NCBI GenBank assembly: GCA_027066355.1
Contig: JAMONW010000104.1
Span: forward strand, 1 to 10,023
Reading direction: 5' to 3'
Source: Campylobacteraceae bacterium
Lineage (GTDB): Bacteria; Campylobacterota; Campylobacteria; Campylobacterales; Sulfurovaceae
Length of the DNA: 10,023 nucleotides
The notes beneath the pieces were generated by a model. The model saw only the letters and a program-made list of their open reading frames with translations, ran no database searches and had not been told where the DNA came from. The number at the start of each line of letters is the position of its first letter. Positions within the stretch are counted from its first letter, which is position 1. The translations under genes and the position numbers were made by a program. Positions 1 through 6,262 of the stretch are shown here, in pieces.

Positions 1-672
1 AGCTATGAAAATTGGAAAAAAGATGGCTCCAACTTAGATAAAATTCCAAAAGATTATGACTTTGTAACTCCACAAGATAAACACTATCATGCAGGAGATC
101 CTTATCAAGCAATTATAAATATTATACTAAAAGATAACCAACCAGACCAAAAAGATCCAAATGATTTTTTGGCGAAATTGGATAATTCAAATTTTAAATT
201 ACCTCCAAAAACAAGAGATATTTATCTCTATATGCCAATTAAAAGTATAAATATTTTCCCAGCTATTGTAGAATTTGGAAATTTAGATTTAACAACAGGT
301 AAACCACTAAGAAATGTTGTATTTATGCCAAGTTATATCTATAATTATAAAAATAATATCTTTACTCTTAGATATGGTAATTTTGATACAAAAACAGGCA
401 TTTTACACCAAAAAAATGGTGATTTAGCAATTGATAAATTAATTCTTACTCAAACAGATAAAAATGGAGATATAAAATTAGATGCTTTTAAATTTAACAA
501 CAACTCAAATTACTCAATTATTTTTAAAAAATCACTAAAACAGATGATAATTGTAGATAATCAAACTCTAAATTCACTATATGTAAAAATGTTTTTACTT
601 GGAATTTATGATAAAGATAAGTTTGAATTGGCATTAAAATCACCATATGGAAGAGTTTATAAGTTTAAATAG
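1..672 (+). CDS. pglB: PglB-type oligosaccharyltransferase, C-terminal part (5' end outside window)
   Basis: The reading frame is open from base 1, so this is the 3' end of a longer gene (223 codons visible). A TTG at 169 is internal, not the start. STT3/PglB enzymes sit in the inner membrane and transfer a lipid-linked oligosaccharide to Asn in the D/E-X-N-X-S/T sequons of periplasmic proteins. The visible part corresponds to the soluble periplasmic C-terminal domain. It carries the block PKTRDIYLYMP (bases about 205-240), nearly identical to Campylobacter PglB as I recall it, and ends with a matching segment (LNSLYVKMFLLGIYDKDKF...VYKFK). The catalytic membrane part and the WWDYG motif lie upstream of the window. 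The MXXIXXX(I/V/A) motif known from Campylobacter PglB reads S-x-x-I-x-x-x-I here (bases 244-267), with Ser in place of Met. Downstream the next gene, a carbonic anhydrase, is 162 bases away and probably separately transcribed. The family assignment is secure; the activity cannot be judged from this fragment. Confidence 0.9.
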   Translation, partial: SYENWKKDGSNLDKIPKDYDFVTPQDKHYHAGDPYQAIINIILKDNQPDQKDPNDFLAKLDNSNFKLPPKTRDIYLYMPIKSINIFPAIVEFGNLDLTTGKPLRNVVFMPSYIYNYKNNIFTLRYGNFDTKTGILHQKNGDLAIDKLILTQTDKNGDIKLDAFKFNNNSNYSIIFKKSLKQMIIVDNQTLNSLYVKMFLLGIYDKDKFELALKSPYGRVYKFK

Positions 673-699
673 TTATATTATTTCAAAAGTTTTTACCAC

Positions 700-718
700 T
701 AGAAGGATACTTCTTCTA
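700..718 (+). terminator. weak hairpin after pglB, possible terminator
   Basis: TAGAAG (700-705) and CTTCTA (713-718) can pair as a 6-base stem with a 7-base loop, starting 28 bases after the pglB stop. A competing 5-base stem uses AGAAG (701-705) and CTTCT (710-714). No clear T-run follows, so this is only a weak candidate terminator. Confidence 0.2.
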
Positions 719-731
719 TATTGAATGTGTA

Positions 732-744
732 ATGTATAATACAT
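732..744 (+). promoter_or_regulatory. candidate -10 box inside a 13-base palindrome, upstream of carbonic anhydrase
   Basis: A perfect TATAAT occurs at 735-740. It lies within the imperfect palindrome ATGTAT-A-ATACAT (732-744). Campylobacterota sigma-70 promoters often lack a clear -35 box, and none is obvious here. The leader to the ATG at 835 would be about 90 bases. A second, nearer candidate is TACAAT at 803-808. In sequence this AT-rich such boxes arise by chance, so the assignment is tentative. Nothing else is recognisable in the gap 673-834. Confidence 0.35.
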
Positions 745-834
745 ATTATGGCTTTGAATATATTATTTTATCTATTTTACTAAGTTATTAAGTCAATTTT
801 TATACAATAACATATCTTAATATAAGGGGATAAT

Positions 835-1485
835 ATGTTAGAAGTTATAAAAGGTTATAAAGAGTTTAAAAATATAGAGTTAAGAAATTATGAGAAACTA
901 TTTTATGATTTAGCTCATCATGGGCAAAATCCTAAAACGCTTTTTATTGGTTGTAGCGACTCCAGAGTTGTTCCAAATATTATTACCAACTCTAAGCCAG
1001 GAGATCTATTTGTAACAAGAAATATAGGCAATTTTGTTCCACCATTTAAGCCAGATTCTGATTATCATGCTACAGCTTCTGTAATTGAGTATGCAACTGA
1101 GCATTTAGAGGTTGAAAATATTATAGTTTGTGGACACTCTAATTGTGGTGCAATATCATCAATGTTTAAAGAGGTAAAAGTTACAGAAAAAAATATACAC
1201 ACTATAAAATGGTTATCACTTGGCGAAGAAGCAAAAAAAGAGGCTTTAAAATTAGAGCCAAATGCTCCACTAGATGTAATTAAAGAAGATACTACAAAAA
1301 TTTCAGTTGTTCATCAATTAAAAAATTTGCTAACTTATCCATCTGTTAAAGAGCGTGTAGATGAGAAAAAACTATTTCTGCATGGTTGGTATTATGATAT
1401 TGAAAGTGGCAAGATATTGTGCTACAGCAAAGATGAAGAGAGATTTGTTCCTATATCTAAAAAATATGCAACCAATCAACAATAG
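835..1485 (+). CDS. beta-class carbonic anhydrase (CynT-like)
   Basis: This 216-residue protein interconverts CO2 and bicarbonate with a zinc centre. The zinc-site motifs of the beta class are intact: C40-S-D42-S-R44 and H101-S-N-C104-G-A. The Cys-His-Cys ligands are C40, H101 and C104, with the D42/R44 dyad alongside. It also has the usual GDLFVTRNIGNFVPP block (residues 56-70) and the C-terminal HGWYYDIESG block. Length and sequence resemble E. coli CynT more than E. coli Can, and also the Campylobacter beta enzymes; no cyanase gene is in the window. No signal peptide is seen, so it is probably cytoplasmic. The start is supported by AAGGGGA (824-830) four bases before the ATG. The gene converges on the Hyf-like operon, with 24 bases between the two stop codons. 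A supply role for carbon fixation or pH balance is plausible but inferred. Confidence 0.95.
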   Translation: MLEVIKGYKEFKNIELRNYEKLFYDLAHHGQNPKTLFIGCSDSRVVPNIITNSKPGDLFVTRNIGNFVPPFKPDSDYHATASVIEYATEHLEVENIIVCGHSNCGAISSMFKEVKVTEKNIHTIKWLSLGEEAKKEALKLEPNAPLDVIKEDTTKISVVHQLKNLLTYPSVKERVDEKKLFLHGWYYDIESGKILCYSKDEERFVPISKKYATNQQ

Positions 1486-1494
1486 TTCTCTAAA

Positions 1495-1518
1495 GGGGAG
1501 TAAAGCTTTTTACTCTTT
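1495..1518 (+). terminator. hairpin between convergent genes, possible bidirectional terminator
   Basis: GAGTAAA (1498-1504) pairs with TTTACTC (1509-1515) around a 4-base loop. In plus-strand RNA three G-U pairs (1495-1497 with 1516-1518) can extend it to 10 pairs. It begins 10 bases after the carbonic anhydrase stop and covers the stop codon of hyfI on the other strand. The T-run after the stem is short and broken on both strands, so termination may be inefficient. Confidence 0.45.
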
Positions 1519-2010
1519 GCTTCTTAAAAATTCTAATAGTCCTAATATAATATCTTTTGGAGATGGAGGACACCCCTTTATTGTATAATCTATTGGCAAA
1601 TCTACACCTTTAATAGCATAAGTTTTTTCAAAAACAGATAAATTTTTAGCGCAATCACCAAGGGCAATAACCCATTTTGGATTAGGCATTTGTTCATAGC
1701 AATCCCAAGCATGATGATACATATTAAATGTCATAACACCACTAAGTAGCATAATATCAGCATGTCTTGGACTTGCCACAAAGCTAATGCCAAGACGCTC
1801 TAAATCATAATATGGGTTAGATAGTGCATTGCATTCAGCTTCACAAGCATTACAACTACCACTATCTACCATTCTAATAGCCAAGCTACCAGCAAAGTTT
1901 TTTTTAATACTCTTTTTTAACTCTTTTTTAATCGCATTAAACTCTTTATCAAGCTCTATATTTTCTGTTAAAATACCACTTTTAAATCTTTTTTCCCAAT
2001 ATCTAATCAT
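1510..2010 (-). CDS. hyfI: HyfI/NuoB-like small subunit of hydrogenase-related complex
   Basis: This 166-residue protein belongs to the NuoB/HyfI/HycG family, which carries the single [4Fe-4S] cluster (N2 type in complex I) next to the large subunit. The four expected ligands are visible: C53 and C56 (GSCNAC), C120 (GDC) and C147 (GCPPSP). The CxxC spacing is the group 4 hydrogenase type, not the adjacent Cys-Cys pair of true complex I. Other family marks are YDLERLGI (68-75), SPRHADIMLLSG (80-91) and MPNPKWVIALGDC (108-120). Two further cysteines, C60 and C104, are not part of the standard ligand set. The protein is cytoplasmic, docked on the membrane arm. It is the last gene of the operon, and its start overlaps the hyfG stop by 4 bases (ATGA). 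The cluster site looks functional even though the partner HyfG has lost its NiFe site. The symbol denotes the family, not proven function. Confidence 0.88.
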   Translation of the reverse strand: MIRYWEKRFKSGILTENIELDKEFNAIKKELKKSIKKNFAGSLAIRMVDSGSCNACEAECNALSNPYYDLERLGISFVASPRHADIMLLSGVMTFNMYHHAWDCYEQMPNPKWVIALGDCAKNLSVFEKTYAIKGVDLPIDYTIKGCPPSPKDIILGLLEFLRSKE

Positions 2011-3371
2011 AAGTCATTCCCCGCATAGCTTAAATCAAAACTCTTATTTATTAGTGGAAAATCAGCAATTATATCTTTATATATTGTAGTATGAAATAGT
2101 TGCCAATTTATGTGTGATGGATCCCTGATATATAGTCTATCAACTACTCCATTTTTTATTGATAAATATATAAATAGCTCTCCAATTGAACTCTCTATAA
2201 AGCTATGATACTCGCCATCTTTAAAATCTTTTAACTCAATACTCTCACTGCTATCTGTTTGCATACGCTCTATCATCTCTATTGAGTTAAATATCTCCTT
2301 AATTCTAAGAGTAAATCTTTCTCCTACATCACCTTTTTTACCAACTTGCATCTCATAGCCAAAACTTTTATAAAAATCGTTATCTCTGCAATCAATTTTT
2401 ACTCCACTAGCTCTTGCTACAAGCCCAACAGCGCCATACTTTATAGCATTTTTTTTGCTTAATACTCCTGTTGTATCAAATCTATCCCAAACTGATGGAA
2501 TATCCTCTATCCAATCTCTAAAAAATATTAAATCATCTTTTAATTTTTTTAAATACTCATTTAAAATATTATAATCTAAATCTAGCTCACTCTTTATTGT
2601 ATCAAATCCAAAACGGTGATTAGTTAGCTTTTTCATAGCTCTTCTCGCCTCTTCACTAGCTGCACTCATAAAGGCTAAGGCAGAGCCAAAACCTGCATCA
2701 TTTGGTATAAAACCTAAATCTGTCAAGTGGTGTATTATACGCTCTAACTCTAGTAAAATTGCATACTTTTGTTTTAAGCTTTTTGGTATCTCTATGCCAC
2801 TAGATTGTGCTAAAATATCTCTATATGCAACTTGATAAGCAATAGACTCATTTCCACTTACTCTTGAGATTATTTGCAAAATATCTAAAGGCTTTTTCCC
2901 CTCGCACATCTTCTCTATTGCTCTATATTTATAAAAGTGTCTTACCTCTAAATGTAAAATCTCTTCACCAGCTTGTGAAAACTGAAAATGCCCAGGCTCA
3001 ATAATACCAGCATGTATTGGACCAACTGGCACAACAAATAGGCTATCGCCCTCTATCTCTTCATATTTATACTCTTTAAAATCGCAAAACTCTATCTCTT
3101 TTTTGCTAAAACTTTTGCGCATTGGATATATATTTTTTGGGAAATACTCATGTTTAATTGTGTTTCTAGTATCAAAACTATTTTTAAAAATTATGCCAAA
3201 TTCATCATTTATCTTCTTCTCCATCCAAAGTGCAGCTGGATATTTTATTGTTAATGTTTCTAAAGTTGGATTATCTTTACTTAAAGTATATCTTTTTATA
3301 TCATTATCATAAATATCAATAACTTCAAAACTATCAATTAAATCTTTGGCAAATCTTGCTACTAATCTCAT
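2007..3371 (-). CDS. hyfG: HyfG-like large subunit (fused NuoC/NuoD-like) without NiFe-binding cysteines
   Basis: This 454-residue protein joins a NuoC-like N-terminal domain (about 1-110; YPAALWMEKKINDEFGI at 44-60, then PKNIYPMRK) to a NuoD/[NiFe]-hydrogenase large-subunit domain (about 115-454; VGPIHAGIIEPGHFQF at 116-131). This is the HycE/HyfG architecture, but about 100 residues shorter than the E. coli proteins. In a working hydrogenase the NiFe centre is held by RVCGICG near the middle and DPCYSC near the end. Here they read RVSGNES (170-176) and DLSYAG (446-451), so the four ligands are S172, E175, S448 and G451. The only cysteines, C96, C156 and C328, lie elsewhere. Flanking residues still align, so the loss is by substitution, not frameshift. 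It should sit in the cytoplasmic arm with HyfI, but cannot bind NiFe in the usual way. Its reaction is unknown. It overlaps both neighbours by ATGA, which implies translational coupling. Confidence 0.88.
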   Translation of the reverse strand: MRLVARFAKDLIDSFEVIDIYDNDIKRYTLSKDNPTLETLTIKYPAALWMEKKINDEFGIIFKNSFDTRNTIKHEYFPKNIYPMRKSFSKKEIEFCDFKEYKYEEIEGDSLFVVPVGPIHAGIIEPGHFQFSQAGEEILHLEVRHFYKYRAIEKMCEGKKPLDILQIISRVSGNESIAYQVAYRDILAQSSGIEIPKSLKQKYAILLELERIIHHLTDLGFIPNDAGFGSALAFMSAASEEARRAMKKLTNHRFGFDTIKSELDLDYNILNEYLKKLKDDLIFFRDWIEDIPSVWDRFDTTGVLSKKNAIKYGAVGLVARASGVKIDCRDNDFYKSFGYEMQVGKKGDVGERFTLRIKEIFNSIEMIERMQTDSSESIELKDFKDGEYHSFIESSIGELFIYLSIKNGVVDRLYIRDPSHINWQLFHTTIYKDIIADFPLINKSFDLSYAGNDL

Positions 3372-4750
3372 GACATTATCCCCTCAATATAACTAAATGT
3401 TTGTGGCAAAAGTAGTGCAATAAGAGAAATAATAAATATAGCAAGTATTATTATTTCACTTTTGTAAACAATTTTTTTAGCATCTTTCTCTTCATATAAT
3501 CCCTCTTGATATACAGTAACAAATTTATAAAAAATCAGACTAATTAGTAGCAAAATTATAAATACTGCAAAAATCATTGTTAAAAAATAGTTCATATGTT
3601 TAGATATATCAATCATAGCTTTAAATCCATAAATTTCGCTAAAAAACATTGGTGAAGGTGGCAGAGATATTACACCCAAAAGAAGCAAAGATATAATAAT
3701 TGGAATTATTGGCTTTTTAAAACCACTTAGCGCTCCTTTAAACATATATTTTCTCTTTTGCTCTAAAATTCCCACACTTAAAAATAGTGCTGGTTTAAAG
3801 AGAGCATGTGCGCCAAAGTGTAAAAGAGCAGCAAAATATCCACCACTTACCCAAAATAGGGCAATGAGTGTCATATGCTCTATTCCAGAGAGTGAAAATA
3901 ATCTTATAAAATCTTTTGAACGATAAATTAAAAAACTAACCATAAAAAGTGTAAAAATAGCATAAATATAGACAAATGCAATTAAATGAGTATAATTTAT
4001 TGCCATTTCAATTTGGCTTAATCTAAAAAATCCCAAAATTATTGCACTCTCTAAAACACCACTAAATAGCGCTCCTACAGGATATATAGCTGAGCGTTCA
4101 ATATCACTTAACCATAAATTCATAGGAAAAAACCCCATCTTTATAAACATACCAGTAACTGCAATTAAAAATCCTATCTCAAATAAGTAGCCATTAATTT
4201 GCTTTGCATTTGTTACAAGAGAGTAAAAATCCATAGCCTTCTCGCCCAAAACTGGCTTAGCAGAGGCATACATAAGTATAATTCCAAATAAAATAAGCGA
4301 AATTGCAATAGCTCCTACAATTAAATATTTCCAAGCTTCTCTATTTGCAAAAGGTGAATTTTTTACCTTTATCATATATACAGTTGAGAGTGTAGCAAAC
4401 TCTAAACCTATCCAATATAGTCCCATATTATTAGATAATATAGATATATTTACGCCAAGCCAAAAAATCCCAAAAAATCTGTAAAATCTCTTAATTGCAT
4501 TTTCTGATAGTTTTAATCTTTGTGGCATTGAGATACCAGAGAGTCCAACTACAATACCTACAATAGATGAAATTAGCAATATATAAGAGTTTAACTTATC
4601 TACATAAAAGTAGCTATTAACAAATGGATTAAACATAATATAAATTACGGGTATCAAAACCATAGAAGCAACAGTTGCCATAAAAAACTTATTAATTTTA
4701 AAAAAGCTTAATATAAAGATAATAACAGGGGGTAAAAGTATAAAAACCAT
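3368..4750 (-). CDS. hyfF: HyfF-like antiporter-type membrane subunit (NuoN/NuoM family)
   Basis: A 460-residue, strongly hydrophobic protein of the proton-translocating NuoL/M/N family, with about 13-14 membrane segments by eye. Key residues include E117 in GLEFATLSTVYM (the conserved TM5 Glu region), K204 in TGMFIKMGFFPMNLWL (TM7 Lys region), and H311, H315 and K319 in LLHFGAHALFKPALF. The late loop SLPPSPMFFSE (362-372) is typical of HyfF and NuoN. In the TM8 segment the sequence is SGVLESA (230-236): the usual Lys position holds S235, with E234 next to it. It is shorter than E. coli HyfF (about 526 residues). In related complexes this subunit forms one ion channel of the membrane arm. The start codon overlaps the hyfE stop by one base (TAATG), and its own stop overlaps hyfG by four. 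The transported ion, H+ or Na+, cannot be read from the sequence. Confidence 0.85.
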   Translation of the reverse strand: MVFILLPPVIIFILSFFKINKFFMATVASMVLIPVIYIMFNPFVNSYFYVDKLNSYILLISSIVGIVVGLSGISMPQRLKLSENAIKRFYRFFGIFWLGVNISILSNNMGLYWIGLEFATLSTVYMIKVKNSPFANREAWKYLIVGAIAISLILFGIILMYASAKPVLGEKAMDFYSLVTNAKQINGYLFEIGFLIAVTGMFIKMGFFPMNLWLSDIERSAIYPVGALFSGVLESAIILGFFRLSQIEMAINYTHLIAFVYIYAIFTLFMVSFLIYRSKDFIRLFSLSGIEHMTLIALFWVSGGYFAALLHFGAHALFKPALFLSVGILEQKRKYMFKGALSGFKKPIIPIIISLLLLGVISLPPSPMFFSEIYGFKAMIDISKHMNYFLTMIFAVFIILLLISLIFYKFVTVYQEGLYEEKDAKKIVYKSEIIILAIFIISLIALLLPQTFSYIEGIMS

Positions 4751-5340
4751 TACTGCTCTCCTTGGTATTTGAATAGTAAATTAATAACAACAATAAACAT
4801 CATTAAATCAAAAAATATGCCAAGCTCAACTAACATTGGCATACCATTTGTTGCTGTAATTCCAAGTAAAAAGAGTGAATTCTCAATAGATAAAAATCCA
4901 ATTATCTTAGATAACATATCTTTATGTTCAATAATCATTACAAGTGATAAAAATAGCGCACTAATTGCAATAGCAACATAATTTGATGTAAATGTAAAGT
5001 TTTTAATTATTGGTGTAATTAAATAAAATGTAAAAACCAACATTAGAGGAACCAAAATAATTGCATAGTGTATAGGAACACTGGGAGTTACTTTTCTATT
5101 AATTCCAAAATGCCCTACAAAATACTTTAGAATATATGGAATTATAATAAACTTAAAAATAAGTGTTAATATACCAGCAATTATCATAGCACTATCATCT
5201 ATCTTATTTCCATTATAAATTGCTATAAGCCCAAGCATTAAAGAGTTTATGGCATACCATGCAAATAACCTATATAACCTTGTAGTAAAGAGTTCGCTAA
5301 TTAGTGTTGCCAGAAATAGCCCCATTAATATATTTATCAC
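4750..5340 (-). CDS. hyfE: HyfE-like membrane subunit (NuoK-containing)
   Basis: A 196-residue, very hydrophobic membrane protein, slightly shorter than E. coli HyfE (216 residues). The C-terminal half holds the NuoK-like signature: KIIGFLSIENSLFLLG (145-160), with E153, and MPMLVELGIFFDLMMF (167-182), with E172. These two Glu are the membrane-buried carboxylates expected of NuoK-type subunits, which link the quinone or active-site end to the antiporter subunits. I chose the GTG start at 5340-5338 because GGGGG (5351-5347) lies six bases upstream, and because it follows the hyfC stop by a single base. The next in-frame ATG, five codons in, has no ribosome-binding site. The stop overlaps the hyfF start by one base. 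Between HyfC and HyfE the E. coli hyf operon has hyfD; it is absent here. Confidence 0.82.
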   Translation of the reverse strand: MINILMGLFLATLISELFTTRLYRLFAWYAINSLMLGLIAIYNGNKIDDSAMIIAGILTLIFKFIIIPYILKYFVGHFGINRKVTPSVPIHYAIILVPLMLVFTFYLITPIIKNFTFTSNYVAIAISALFLSLVMIIEHKDMLSKIIGFLSIENSLFLLGITATNGMPMLVELGIFFDLMMFIVVINLLFKYQGEQ

Positions 5341-5341
5341 T

Positions 5342-6262
5342 TTATGCCCCCACTATATAAAATGTTACTAACGATAAAAAAGCAAAAACTATCGCAATAC
5401 CAAGTAAATTTGGCACCTTAAATAGGCGCAATTTTGCACCATTTATCTCTATTAGTGCAACAACTATTGATATTGCTATTAATTTTAATATAAAAATTGC
5501 AAATGCCAAATACCAAACCATATGTGAGCCAAAAGGTATAAAAAGTGTTGCAAAAAGTGTTGCAAATATAGTAAACTTAATAGCCCCTGCCATCTCTATT
5601 AATGCTAAGTTTGCCCCTGTTATATCTAATATCATTGCTTCATGAACCATTGTTAGCTCAAGATGGGTTTCGGGGTTATCTACTGGTAATCTTCCATTTT
5701 CTGCAATAAGTAAAATAAAAAAACTTATACTTGCCAATATATAACTAGCTGCATGTTGCAAAGGAAAGTTATTTGCAAGGTTTATAGAAGCTTTTGCAAT
5801 ACCAATATTTTGCCCAATTAAAGAAACACTAAATATAGTTAAAATCATTGCTGGTTCTACTAATGCAGCAATAAATGCTTCTCGGCTACTTCCCAATCCT
5901 CCAAAACTACTTGCAGAATCTAGCCCCAAAAGCATAAGAAAAAATGTAGATAATGATAGCAATCCAGTAATCGTAAAAGCATCCATAAAAGAGATATAAA
6001 AGCTACTGCTAGTAATTGGTGGTAAAATAAATATTACAGTAATAATTGGCACCAATACCCCAAATACTGCCCATCTTGAAATACTGGAACTCTCTTTAGA
6101 GTAAATTAACTCTTTTTTAAGCAATTTAGAAAAATCTCTATATGGTTGCATTGGTGATATAGGCTTTTTATAGAGCATAAACATCTTAAAACTCTTAATT
6201 AGCCCAACCAAAAAAGGAGCTATAAAAAATATAAGTAAAAATTCACTAATATACTCAATCAT
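5342..6262 (-). CDS. hyfC: HyfC-like membrane subunit (NuoH family)
   Basis: A 306-residue membrane protein close in length to E. coli HyfC (about 315), with about eight membrane segments. NuoH-type subunits anchor the cytoplasmic large and small subunits and form the first proton-entry half channel. The signature parts are present: MQPYRDFSKLLKKE (38-51) in the cytoplasmic loop, E136 in ALVEPAMIL, the acidic stretch ENGRLPVDNPETHLELTMVHE (188-208), and AKLRLFKVPNLLG (276-288) near the C-terminus. The charged loop that contacts NuoB and NuoD is thus conserved despite the loss of the NiFe site in HyfG. This suggests the coupling interface is still under selection. Its start overlaps the hyfB stop by 4 bases (ATGA). 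The match to the HyfC/HycD group is better than to complex I NuoH, mainly from the QPYRD-KLL motif. Confidence 0.88.
   Translation of the reverse strand: MIEYISEFLLIFFIAPFLVGLIKSFKMFMLYKKPISPMQPYRDFSKLLKKELIYSKESSSISRWAVFGVLVPIITVIFILPPITSSSFYISFMDAFTITGLLSLSTFFLMLLGLDSASSFGGLGSSREAFIAALVEPAMILTIFSVSLIGQNIGIAKASINLANNFPLQHAASYILASISFFILLIAENGRLPVDNPETHLELTMVHEAMILDITGANLALIEMAGAIKFTIFATLFATLFIPFGSHMVWYLAFAIFILKLIAISIVVALIEINGAKLRLFKVPNLLGIAIVFAFLSLVTFYIVGA

Noticed and set aside
169..672. Separate small gene starting at TTG 169
   Set aside because: The frame is open to base 1, and the upstream residues continue the PglB C-terminal domain; the TTG is an internal Leu.
1361..1588. Plus-strand frame overlapping the end of the carbonic anhydrase and hyfI
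   Set aside because: It has no ribosome-binding site or recognisable family and lies over two well-supported genes in other frames.
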